Assembly: GCF_003096275.1 (NCBI RefSeq)
Contig: NZ_QENQ01000001.1
Location: 2,104,731 to 2,168,730 of the forward strand
From: Sphingomonas pokkalii
GTDB taxonomy: Bacteria; Pseudomonadota; Alphaproteobacteria; Sphingomonadales; Sphingomonadaceae
Length of the DNA: 64,000 nt
Reading direction: 5' to 3'
This document shows positions 36,364-44,625 of the stretch, in pieces; within the stretch, counting starts at the first letter, position 1; every line of letters starts with the position of its first letter. The notes under the pieces are model-generated. The model was given only the letters and a program-made list of their open reading frames with translations. It was not told the DNA's origin and ran no database searches. A program made the position numbers and the translations under genes.

Positions 36364-38382
36364 TCAGGCGTGATACATTTCAAGACGGTGTGCGTTGCTA
36401 CCCATTACCATGCTGCGCTGCGACAGCCCGATCGCATCCATATTGCCGGCGACGCTGATATTCGTGGCAACCGCCACCTTGGAACCGAGCGCGCTCGCCG
36501 CGGTCGCTCCGCTGGCGAGCGTGGACGCGAGCGTTGCCGTCCCCATCGCGGTAACGCTCTTGGCCGCATTGGTCCCGCCAGACGTGAGCAGCGCCGCCGC
36601 GCTGGATGCAGCCCCCTTGGTCAACGAGTATTTGACCGCGTCCGCCGGCGGCACGGTCGCGTTGGCGCCACCACCAAGCGTCAAAATCTCCGATGCGCTC
36701 AACGCGCCCTCGCGAACCTGAATGCCGCCGATGCCGCCGCTGAAGGCAGCACCGAAGACATTCCCGATGGTGAGTCCCCAAAATTCGGATCCGCGCGTGC
36801 TTCCCGAAACGGCAATGCTGCCCCGCGCCACGCCATCCACATACATGACGGCAGTGCCCTTCATGCTGTCATAGGTCAGCGCGACCTTGTGGGTGGCAGT
36901 GTCGAGCAGATTGGCGCCGCTGGTGACGAGCGAGAAGTTCTGGCCGGCGGCATTGGTCATGGTGAAGGCGAGTTCGCCATTGGCGCGAAGCGCGATTGCC
37001 CAGCTCTGATGGATGCCCATGACCTGGCCAACCGGCGCAGTCACCGAATCGCGCTTGAGATCGAAATTCACCGTGAAGGCCGGGAGATTGTACAACTGCC
37101 TCGAATAATCGCGGAGCAGCTCGAAGCTGCTGCCCGTCTTCACCTTGAAGAAGCCATCGCTGACCGACGCCCCACTGACCGGCGATTTCGTTTCATCCGA
37201 GCTCCACCGCGACTGATCGACCATGCCGTTCGCGTTGAAGTTCATGTTGAGAAGCAGATTGGTGTTCGAAGGCTTCTGCAGGGTCAGCAGTTCCTTCGCC
37301 ACTAGCGATGCAGCAACGCTGCCCGCGGGCGGTTGATAGCCGACGCCGGCGACGAGCAGATTGGCCAAAGCGGCGTTCGACACCGCATTGATGTCGTACA
37401 GCTTCCGCAAGGTTACGGAATCATTGGCAAGTACGGCATTGTTGACCTGCGTGATATTCTTCGACGTCGCATCGATGACGATCGAATCCGCAACGTTGTT
37501 CGACACGACGGCGCCATCGGTCTTGTCGAGACGGATCCAAAGCGGCGTCGCATCCATCTTCGAGATGATCGTGTTGGAATCGATGTTCACATTACGACCG
37601 TTCACGACATTGATGCCGTGAAAAAATCCATTCACATAGACAAGGTTATTCTTGATGTTGACGTTCGTGTAGGGAAGGTTTCCGTTCTCATCATTCATGA
37701 AGATGCCCTGGCTGGCACCGCCCTTCCCCTGCATGATGAGATTGTTCGAGATCGTGATGTTGGAATTGCCCTTGGGCTGGCCATTGGTCAGAAACTGGAT
37801 CGAATCCGGGTGCTCGCTGCCGACGGGATAGAGATCGGTGAAGATGTTGCTGTCGATCACGAGATTGTTCATCGAGGCGAAATTGGTGTGATCCCGCCGA
37901 TTATCGTGGAAATTGTTATCCTTGATCACCATGCCATCGACGTTATTGCCGGACAGGCCAACGGAATAATGGTCGATCGAGGAATTCTTGATCGTAAAGT
38001 TGCTGCTATCCCGAACGTTCAGACCAAAGCCCATCGACTTCGTCACGTCGCCGGTCCCGCCGCTGAGCACGACGTTGTCCAGCGTGACGTTCTTCGTATT
38101 GACGATGCGGTTGGCGATCATCCAATCCTGCTCGGGCTTGAAATCCTGCCGGACATCCAGGTTCTTGACGACGACGTTGCTGCTGCTTGCGATCAGCAGC
38201 GATTGCACCACCGCCTTGTTGCCAATATCGAGCGACTGGATCGTAACCGCCGAGGTAAAGGACTTCAGGTTGACGGTGATTGACGTGTAGGCACCGGCGG
38301 CCAGCTTGATCGTTTCCCCGCCCCTCGCCGCCTTCAGCGCCGCGTCCAATTCGCTCTGGTTCTTTACGATGATGTCCGGCAT
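36364..38382 (-). CDS. spsR: Parallel beta-helix/LamG protein, SpsR-GelR-like
   Basis: A 672-residue protein without an N-terminal signal peptide (starts MPDIIVKNQSELDAALK). Residues about 1-330 are a right-handed parallel beta-helix with Asn-rich turns (SNITISNNLIMQG, NVNIDSNTIIS), as in pectate/alginate lyases. Residues about 400-560 form a LamG/concanavalin-like sandwich (FTVNFDLKRD, KVALTYDSMKGTAVMYVDG). The S-88 homologue SpsR is described as a polysaccharide lyase. The lack of a signal suggests type I secretion, and AtrBD is encoded in the same locus. ATG 38382 is preceded by AAAGGG; catalytic residues are not assigned. Confidence 0.85.
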   Translation of the reverse strand: MPDIIVKNQSELDAALKAARGGETIKLAAGAYTSITVNLKSFTSAVTIQSLDIGNKAVVQSLLIASSSNVVVKNLDVRQDFKPEQDWMIANRIVNTKNVTLDNVVLSGGTGDVTKSMGFGLNVRDSSNFTIKNSSIDHYSVGLSGNNVDGMVIKDNNFHDNRRDHTNFASMNNLVIDSNIFTDLYPVGSEHPDSIQFLTNGQPKGNSNITISNNLIMQGKGGASQGIFMNDENGNLPYTNVNIKNNLVYVNGFFHGINVVNGRNVNIDSNTIISKMDATPLWIRLDKTDGAVVSNNVADSIVIDATSKNITQVNNAVLANDSVTLRKLYDINAVSNAALANLLVAGVGYQPPAGSVAASLVAKELLTLQKPSNTNLLLNMNFNANGMVDQSRWSSDETKSPVSGASVSDGFFKVKTGSSFELLRDYSRQLYNLPAFTVNFDLKRDSVTAPVGQVMGIHQSWAIALRANGELAFTMTNAAGQNFSLVTSGANLLDTATHKVALTYDSMKGTAVMYVDGVARGSIAVSGSTRGSEFWGLTIGNVFGAAFSGGIGGIQVREGALSASEILTLGGGANATVPPADAVKYSLTKGAASSAAALLTSGGTNAAKSVTAMGTATLASTLASGATAASALGSKVAVATNISVAGNMDAIGLSQRSMVMGSNAHRLEMYHA

Positions 38383-38582
38383 GGTAAGCACCCTTTACTG
38401 GTCGACCCCTGTCGACGCATGACCCCGTCGTAGCCAACTCTAGCGCCGGGCCCGTGAAACGGCTTTAAAGGAACAGGGTTAAGCTCCTGTTTTACAAGCC
38501 GTTGGGGATCACCACATCCGCATATGTCCCTAGCCGGGATAGAGGTGGCATCGCAGGCTCGACGCCGCAGTGCGGCAAAGCT

Positions 38583-39542
38583 ATGAGCAGGGCCATGAAA
38601 CCGCCTTCGTCGCCCGAGGTCAGCGTGCTGGTAGTGGCCTACCACTCCGCACCGTTCATCGCCCAGTGCATCCGCGGCATCGCCGAAGGCGCTCGCGAAA
38701 CCCCGTATGAGGTGCTGCTCATCGACAATGGCGGCGGCGACACGGAAGCGCTGGTCGCGACCGATTTCCCCGAGGTGCGCATCGTGCCGAGCGAAGGAAA
38801 TATCGGTTTCGGAGCGGGCAACAACCGCCTGGCGGCCCATGCCCGGGCGCCGCGCCTGCTGCTGGTCAATCCCGATGCGATTCCGCAGCCCGGCGCGATC
38901 GACAAGCTGGTCGCCTTCTCAAAAGCCCATCCCCAGGCCGGCGCCTGGGGCGGCCGTTCCTATTCCCCCGACGGGACGCTGGATCACGCCAACTTCCTGG
39001 CGCTTCCCACGGTCCGCGACTTCGTCGTGTCGATCGTCGATACCAGCCCGATGCGGCGGGGCGGCCTGCCGGCAGAGGCGACCGAGCCGGGACCGGTGGA
39101 AGTGCTGAATGGCGGCTTCATGATGGTCCGCGCCGATGCCTGGCAGGAACTCGGCGGCTTCGACGAAGGGTTCTTCCTCTATTCGGAGGAGATCGACCTG
39201 TTTCAGCGCCTCCATGCCCGCGGCTATCCGGTGCTGGTGGATCCCGCCGTATCCGTGGTCCACGATACCGGCGGCGGCCAGTCGCTGTCACCGACCCGCC
39301 TGATGTATCTGATCACCGGGCGGATGCACTATGCACGCAAGCATTTCAGCGCGGTCGGCGCGCTGATCACCGGCTGGTCACTATGGCTGACCGCCGCCAA
39401 ATATGTCGTGATCGGCGGGCTTCTTGCCCGGCTGCGCCCTGGCCGGGCGGCGCATTACCGCGCCCTGATCGGCGGCTGGGGCCCGGTGTTCCGGGAACGC
39501 GCGCGCTGGTGGCGCGGCTATCTGGATCGTCCCCGCGGCTGA
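38583..39542 (+). CDS. spsQ: SpsQ/GelQ-like glycosyltransferase (probable rhamnosyltransferase)
   Basis: A 319-residue GT2 (GT-A) enzyme. VSVLVVAYHSAPFIAQCI, LLIDNGGGD and the WbbL-type segment GNIGFGAGNNRLAAHA followed by LLLVNPDA match dTDP-rhamnosyltransferases. FDEGFFLYSEEIDLFQRLH completes the fold. It is expected to add L-rhamnose to the sphingan repeat unit, using dTDP-Rha from RmlACBD. It is divergent from spsR across about 200 bases and converges with the PPIase gene. Start ATG 38583; a second ATG at 38595 is possible. Confidence 0.85.
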   Translation: MSRAMKPPSSPEVSVLVVAYHSAPFIAQCIRGIAEGARETPYEVLLIDNGGGDTEALVATDFPEVRIVPSEGNIGFGAGNNRLAAHARAPRLLLVNPDAIPQPGAIDKLVAFSKAHPQAGAWGGRSYSPDGTLDHANFLALPTVRDFVVSIVDTSPMRRGGLPAEATEPGPVEVLNGGFMMVRADAWQELGGFDEGFFLYSEEIDLFQRLHARGYPVLVDPAVSVVHDTGGGQSLSPTRLMYLITGRMHYARKHFSAVGALITGWSLWLTAAKYVVIGGLLARLRPGRAAHYRALIGGWGPVFRERARWWRGYLDRPRG

Positions 39543-39581
39543 GGGACGCGCGCCACGCCGGCCCGCGCCCCTGCCATTGCC

Positions 39582-40484
39582 TTACTGCGAGGAATTGCCG
39601 GCGGGCGCCGCCCTTTCGGCCGGTGCGGCAGCCGGCGCGCTGGCTTGTGCGGGTGCGCTGTACCCGGGCTGATATTTCACGGTCTCGCGCGCTTTCTTGA
39701 TACGATCGTTCAGCTGCGCATCCGCGGCCTTGGAGAAGCGGTCCGCCCGCAAGGCGTTCACCGCCGCTTCGCGCGCCTGCGGCCCGGTCAGCGGCTGCAC
39801 GGTGGTGCTGGTGATGACGTTCGCGGTCAGCCCCTGCTGCGTCGGCAGAATGAACATCTCCGCGGCCGGCAACCCGGCGATCTTCGCCGCGATCTCCGGG
39901 GGAAGTTCGGCCGAATCGATCTGGGTATTCGTCCGGCGGAACTGAATCGCATCGGCGCCCAGCTTGGCAGCCAGCTGATCCAGCGTCTTCAGCGGGGCGA
40001 ATTCGCGCAGCTTCTCGTTCGAGGAGGGCGGGGCGAACAGGATCTGTTCGACGGCATAGACCTTGCGCTGCGCGAATCGATCGGGGTGCGCCGCCTGATA
40101 CTGGGCGATATCCGCATCGGTGGGCTGGGTCACGCCGCTTGCGATCTTGTCGCGCAGCATCGTCGCCAGGATCAGTTCGTTCGCGCGGCGCTGCTGGATG
40201 AGGTAGGCGGGAGTCTTGTCCAACTTCTCGTCGCGCGCGATCTTTGCGAGAATCTTGCGTTCGATGACGCGCTGCAACGCGAGCTGCTCCAGCACCTTGC
40301 GATCGGCGCCGGCGGGTGCGGGGGCGGACTGAAGTTCGGCATTCAGTTCGAAAACCGTCACCTCCTCGCCGTCGACGGTGGCAACAACCTGGCCCTTATC
40401 AAGCTGATCGCCGCCTTTCTGGCCACAGCCTGAAACCGCGAGCGCAGCCGCAGCCGCCGCCGTCACCAGGAACAATTTCTTCAT
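39582..40484 (-). CDS. EpsD-like peptidyl-prolyl isomerase lipoprotein (SpsI position)
   Basis: A 300-residue lipoprotein: signal with lipobox AVSGC (Cys about residue 20), an N-terminal SurA-like helical chaperone region (QLALQRVIERKILAKIARDE), and a parvulin-like core (QRKVYAVEQILFAPP, LKTLDQLAAKLG, VQPLTGPQAREAAVNALR). Proteins of the EpsD family occur in exosortase-linked polysaccharide clusters and help fold outer-membrane or secreted partners. It occupies the SpsI/GelI position, on the opposite strand to spsK. Start at 40484 with GGGAGG upstream. Confidence 0.82.
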   Translation of the reverse strand: MKKLFLVTAAAAAALAVSGCGQKGGDQLDKGQVVATVDGEEVTVFELNAELQSAPAPAGADRKVLEQLALQRVIERKILAKIARDEKLDKTPAYLIQQRRANELILATMLRDKIASGVTQPTDADIAQYQAAHPDRFAQRKVYAVEQILFAPPSSNEKLREFAPLKTLDQLAAKLGADAIQFRRTNTQIDSAELPPEIAAKIAGLPAAEMFILPTQQGLTANVITSTTVQPLTGPQAREAAVNALRADRFSKAADAQLNDRIKKARETVKYQPGYSAPAQASAPAAAPAERAAPAGNSSQ

Positions 40485-40619
40485 GAAAACCTCCCGGCCG
40501 CGCACGGAATTGCGCACGGCACAAACTTCTACTTGAACCTATTCGGGCGGCCGGGCATCCGCAATAGCGTTGGTTAGACGAATGTTTCCCACCGGGAGAC
40601 GCGCGACACGGGGGACAGC

Positions 40620-41666
40620 ATGGCGGAAGTGAGTGGCGCAGAACGCGACGGCGGCACACGGCTGAAAATGTGCCTGGCGGCCTCCGGCGGCGGCCATCTG
40701 CGGCAGATTCTCGACCTCGAATCGGTTTGGAAGGAGCATGACTATTTCTTCGTGACCGAGGACACCGCCCTGGGCCGCAGCCTGGCGGAGAAGCACCCCG
40801 TCGAGCTGGTCGAACATTATGCGCTGGGCCAGGCCAAGCTCGGCCATCCGCTGCACATGCTGCGCGGCGCCTGGCACAACCTGCGGCAAAGCCTGGCGAT
40901 CATCCGCCGGCACAAGCCCGATGTGGTGATTTCCACCGGCGCCGGGGCCGTGTTCTTCACCTCGCTGCTGGCCAAGCTGCACGGCGCGAAGTTCGTCCAT
41001 ATCGAAAGCTTTGCCCGGTTCGACCATCCTTCCGCCTTCGGAAAGATGGTGAAGCGCTTCGCCACGGTTACGATCGTGCAGTCGCCGGCATTGAAGCAGC
41101 ACTGGCCGGATGCCGAGCTGTTCGATCCCTTCCGGATGATCGACGCCCCCCGTCCGCCGAAACAGCCGCTGACCTTCGCCACCGTCGGCGCGACGCTGCC
41201 CTTCCCGCGGCTGGTTCAGGCGGTGCTCGACCTGAAGCGCGCGGGCGGACTGCCGGGGCGGCTGATCCTGCAATATGGCGACCAGGCGCTCGCCGACCCC
41301 GGCCTGCCCGATGTCGAAATCCGCCCGACCATTCCCTTCGACGATCTCCAGCTGCTGCTGCGCGACGCCGATGTGGTGATCTGCCATGGCGGCACCGGCT
41401 CGCTGATCACGGCGCTGCGCGCGGGGTGCCGCGTCGTCGCCTTCCCGCGGCGGCACGACCTGTCCGAACATTACGACGATCACCAGGAAGAAATCTCGCA
41501 GACCTTCGCCGATCGCGGCTTGCTGCAGGTGGTGCGCGACGAGCGGCAACTCGGCGCCGCCGTCGACGCCGCCAAGGCGCAGGAGCCGCGCATGGCCACC
41601 ACCGACCACACCGCGCTCGCCGCCCGGCTGCGCGAACTGCTTGCCCAATGGGGAGCGAAACGATGA
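40620..41666 (+). CDS. spsK: SpsK/GelK beta-1,4-glucuronosyltransferase
   Basis: A 348-residue fusion of an Alg14-like N-terminal part (MCLAASGGGHLRQILDLESV, membrane-associating LRQSLAIIRRHKPDVVISTG) and an Alg13-like GT28 part (VVICHGGTGSLITALRAG, FPRRHDLSEHYDDHQEEI). This fusion layout and length match SpsK/GelK, which adds glucuronic acid from UDP-GlcA to the lipid-linked glucose started by SpsB. Its stop overlaps the spsL ATG (ATGA), so spsKL are coupled. Confidence 0.92.
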   Translation: MAEVSGAERDGGTRLKMCLAASGGGHLRQILDLESVWKEHDYFFVTEDTALGRSLAEKHPVELVEHYALGQAKLGHPLHMLRGAWHNLRQSLAIIRRHKPDVVISTGAGAVFFTSLLAKLHGAKFVHIESFARFDHPSAFGKMVKRFATVTIVQSPALKQHWPDAELFDPFRMIDAPRPPKQPLTFATVGATLPFPRLVQAVLDLKRAGGLPGRLILQYGDQALADPGLPDVEIRPTIPFDDLQLLLRDADVVICHGGTGSLITALRAGCRVVAFPRRHDLSEHYDDHQEEISQTFADRGLLQVVRDERQLGAAVDAAKAQEPRMATTDHTALAARLRELLAQWGAKR

Positions 41667-42529
41667 GCGCACCACGCATCTCGGTCGTCATTCCGCATTA
41701 CAACGATCCAGCGGGGCTCAAGGCCTGTCTCGATTCGATCGATCGGCAGACGATCGCGCGCGATACCTTCGAGATCATCGTCGGGGACAATAATTCGCCC
41801 TGCGGCCTGGCGGCCGTCGAGGCCGCCGTGGCAGGCCGGGCGAAGATTGTGACGGTGGAGGAGAAAGGCGCCGGCCCCGCCCGAAACGGCGCAGCGAAGC
41901 ACGCCACGGGCGAGATCCTCGCCTTCATCGACAGCGATTGCGTCGCCGAGCCGGGCTGGCTCGCGGCCGGGGCGGAGCAGGTCGCACCCGGCCGCTTCCT
42001 GGGCGGGCGGATGTTCGTACTGCGCCCGGAAGGCCCGCTTACCGGCAGCGCAGCCCTCGAACTGGCGCTGGCCTTCAACAACGAGGCCTATGTTCGCAAA
42101 TCCCGCTTCACCGTCACCGCCAACCTGTTCGTGATGCGCGCGGATTTCGAGCGGGTCGGCGGCTTCCGCGTCGGGGTTTCGGAAGACGTGGAATGGTGCC
42201 ACCGCGCGCTGGCGACGGGCCTGACGATCGATTATGCCGCCGACGCTGCCGTCGGCCACCCGCCGCGCCCCGACTGGGCCGCACTGCTCGTGAAAACGCG
42301 CCGCATCCAGCGCGAACTGTTCCTGTTCAATATCGAACGGCGCCACGGCCGCGCCCGATGGATCGCCCGATCGGTGCTTCAGCCGGCGCTGATTCCGGGC
42401 GACGCGGCCAAGATCCTGCGCACGCCCGGCCTGGAAGGCGCCCGGCTGCGCGCGATCGCCACGCTGGCCCGGCTCCGCTTCTGGCGCGGCGGCGCGGGCG
42501 TACTGCAATCGCTGGGGTTCCGCATCTAG
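41663..42529 (+). CDS. spsL: SpsL/GelL-like GT2 glycosyltransferase
   Basis: A 288-residue GT-A family 2 enzyme: ISVVIPHYNDPAGLKACLD, EIIVGDNNSP, the DxD-type ILAFIDSDCVAEPGWL and the acceptor-side VGGFRVGVSEDVEWCHRA. In sphingan loci SpsL/GelL extends the GlcA-Glc disaccharide, usually assigned to the second glucose. I set the start at the ATG overlapping spsK; the long open frame upstream is a shadow of spsK. It converges with spsJ. Confidence 0.9.
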   Translation: MSAPRISVVIPHYNDPAGLKACLDSIDRQTIARDTFEIIVGDNNSPCGLAAVEAAVAGRAKIVTVEEKGAGPARNGAAKHATGEILAFIDSDCVAEPGWLAAGAEQVAPGRFLGGRMFVLRPEGPLTGSAALELALAFNNEAYVRKSRFTVTANLFVMRADFERVGGFRVGVSEDVEWCHRALATGLTIDYAADAAVGHPPRPDWAALLVKTRRIQRELFLFNIERRHGRARWIARSVLQPALIPGDAAKILRTPGLEGARLRAIATLARLRFWRGGAGVLQSLGFRI

Positions 42530-42567
42530 AGCGAGAGACGGTATGCCACCTCGCTCCAGCAGTCCCG

Positions 42568-42599
42568 GCCAGGGACGCGCGGGACCGCGCATCCCTGGC
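42568..42599. terminator. Bidirectional terminator between spsL and spsJ
   Basis: GCCAGGGA...TCCCTGGC outer arms and GCGCGG...CCGCGC inner arms make a 14-pair stem with one C/A mismatch and a 2-base centre, lying between the convergent stops. Confidence 0.75.
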
Positions 42600-42610
42600 A
42601 GTATGCGCGA

Positions 42611-43996
42611 TCAGCGTGCGGCGAGATCGGCTTCCAGCGTGGGGCTGTCGAGCCTGACGCGGCCGAGCATCAGCCACAGATAGACCGGCAGGTTATCGTC
42701 GGTGAAGCGGAAGCGACGCTCGTCTTCCACCACTTCGGTTTCGAGTTGCAGCTTCCCGCCCAGCTCGGCGAGTTCGCGCTCGATCTGCTGCGCGGTGATC
42801 GTCGAATCCGGCAGCAATTCGACGACGCTGCGTCCACCGAACCAGCCGTCGGTGGAGCGCGAGGCTTCGGCAAGCGCGGCAACCAGCGGATCGTAGCGGC
42901 CGTCCACCAGCTTGCGCAGCTCGGCCACGGTCCGGGGCGCCATCCGCCCCTCCACCTCGGCGATGGCGAGGTCTACTGCGCTGCGCAGATGCCCCATGTC
43001 CACCGTGAGGCGGCCGTGATCCAGCGCCTCCTGCGCGGCATGATGGCACAGCAGGCGCGCCAGATAGGGCGAGCCGAGCGACAACAGGTGCAGCACGCGC
43101 GTCAGATTCGGATCGAACCGGACGCCCGACGCGCCTTCCCCGAGCGCGACCATCTCCTGGATTTCCGATTCCTCCAGCCGCGGCATCGGCAGGCCGATCA
43201 CATTGCGCCGGATCGAAGGCACATAGCCGATCAGTTCCTGCAGGTTCGAAGCGACGCCGGCGATCACGAGATGCACGCGGGCCGCACGATCGGACAGGTT
43301 CTTGATGAGTTCGGCGACCTGCTGACGAAATTCCTGGCTCGTCACCCGATCATATTCGTCGAGAACGATCAGCACGCGCGTACCGACGATTTCCGAACAG
43401 AGCGCGGCCAGTTCGCTCGCCCCAAAGGCCCCCGCCGGCAGCCGATCGGCCAACTTACTGCCACGTTCGGCTTCGTCGGCATTCGGTGCCACGCCGCGAT
43501 GGAACAGCAACGGCACGTCCGCGAGCGCGCTGCGGAACAGCTCGGAAAAATCGGCGTTCGCGCCACACGTCGTATAGCTGACGATATAGCTCGAATCTCG
43601 GGCGACGTCCGCGAGCACGTGCAGCAGCGACGTCTTGCCGATACCCCGCTCGCCATAGAGCACCACATGGCTGCGCTGGCCCTCGATCGCCGAAATGAGG
43701 CGGCTGAGCACCCCCAGGCGCCCCGCGAAACTCGAGCGATCGGTTACCGGCTGGGTCGGCGTGAAATAGCTTGCGAGCGCGAAGCGTGCCCGGCTGATCT
43801 CGCGCCGCTCGCTGCCGGCGCCGTCCAACGGACGATCCAGGGCGGAGGCACGAAAATTCGGGAAATCGGCCCGTGCCCGCGGGCCCCGGGTCTCACGGCT
43901 CGCAACATAGCCGGATGCCGGAAACTGCCCATCCTCGTCCTGGTTCTCCCGGCGGGAGAACGGCCACAGAAATCTCAGTGCGGAACCTACAGCCAC
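42611..43996 (-). CDS. spsJ: SpsJ-like AAA ATPase
   Basis: A 461-residue soluble ATPase: Walker A GERGIGKT (residues 115-122), Walker B VLIVLDEYD (208-216), sensor-like LVIAGVASN near residue 245, and a winged-helix-like C-terminal region (residues about 350-455). It resembles ExeA/Orc-type STAND-like ATPases. The N-terminal 70 residues are Arg-rich and low in complexity. It takes the SpsJ/GelJ position, whose role is unknown; regulator or assembly ATPase are both possible. The start is GTG at 43996. Confidence 0.75.
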   Translation of the reverse strand: MAVGSALRFLWPFSRRENQDEDGQFPASGYVASRETRGPRARADFPNFRASALDRPLDGAGSERREISRARFALASYFTPTQPVTDRSSFAGRLGVLSRLISAIEGQRSHVVLYGERGIGKTSLLHVLADVARDSSYIVSYTTCGANADFSELFRSALADVPLLFHRGVAPNADEAERGSKLADRLPAGAFGASELAALCSEIVGTRVLIVLDEYDRVTSQEFRQQVAELIKNLSDRAARVHLVIAGVASNLQELIGYVPSIRRNVIGLPMPRLEESEIQEMVALGEGASGVRFDPNLTRVLHLLSLGSPYLARLLCHHAAQEALDHGRLTVDMGHLRSAVDLAIAEVEGRMAPRTVAELRKLVDGRYDPLVAALAEASRSTDGWFGGRSVVELLPDSTITAQQIERELAELGGKLQLETEVVEDERRFRFTDDNLPVYLWLMLGRVRLDSPTLEADLAAR

Positions 43997-44090
43997 TCAA
44001 CAACCCCTTCGAAACCTGAAGCCATCCGCAAGGCGGACGATTGGATACGCCGGCAGGCGCGTCCCGTCCCCCCTCCGGCTTCCACCGCGA

Positions 44091-44342
44091 TCAGCGCCGC
44101 TTGAAAAACTCATACGGCTTAATCACCAACGCAACATAGGCGAAAATCAGCGCAATGGTGAGGATCGCGAAGACATGATACTCCTCATTGCCGAGATAGT
44201 TCGCAACCGCACAACCCACGGCCGGCGGCAGATAACTGATCATCGAATCCCGAACCGTTGAATCCGCCTGCGACCGTTGCAGAAAAATGACGATCAGGCC
44301 GGCAAAAATCGCGATGGTCACCCAATCATAGGGCGTCTGCAT
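44091..44342 (-). CDS. Small membrane protein, probable exosortase accessory protein
   Basis: An 83-residue protein with three hydrophobic segments (VTIAIFAGLIVIFLQ, SYLPPAVGCAVANYLG, VFAILTIALIFAYVALVI) and a basic C-terminus (FFKRR). Start at 44342 (MQTPYDWVTI). Small proteins of this kind accompany the sphingomonad exosortase subtype called XrtV, as I recall from family names; that link is inference. It is divergent from the outer-membrane barrel gene across 283 bases and lies 4.6 kb from the exosortase gene. Confidence 0.65.
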   Translation of the reverse strand: MQTPYDWVTIAIFAGLIVIFLQRSQADSTVRDSMISYLPPAVGCAVANYLGNEEYHVFAILTIALIFAYVALVIKPYEFFKRR

Positions 44343-44625
44343 GGATATCCTTTCCGTGCTGCATAGACTCCGTCCTGGATCACGGCGCCGCTGTGGCTGC
44401 ACTAGCAGCGGGTTGTGCTTCTCGCTAGATACCTGTCAGAGCGATAAAGTACGGTTAAGAACGCGCTTTACCGCCATGCATTCATTACGCACCCGGCCTA
44501 TTTTCTCGCTCTTGAATGCCCCGGGACGACACAGATTCAGTGAAATTCGGCCAAAGCCGCCCGGCCTTTCGGTTGCGTGTGCGAAGGACGGTTGATAATG
44601 AGCTAACCACCCTGGGGGAACATGC
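44343..44625. promoter_or_regulatory. Divergent intergenic region
   Basis: A 283-base non-coding gap between two diverging genes; it must carry the start signals for the spsF-D-C-E-exosortase-EpsI run on the plus strand and for the small membrane protein on the minus strand. A GGTTAAG element (44452) lies in a more A/T-rich stretch, and GGGGGAA (44614-44620) is the ribosome site of the plus-strand gene. I see no clear sigma-70 promoter pair. Confidence 0.45.

Noticed and set aside
38472..38491. AACAGG...CCTGTT dyad in the spsR-spsQ gap as a terminator
   Set aside because: It lies between divergent genes, where a terminator makes little sense; six pairs alone do not support an operator call. 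GGTTAAG-like words here, at 44452 and near 55008 are too short to call a shared motif.
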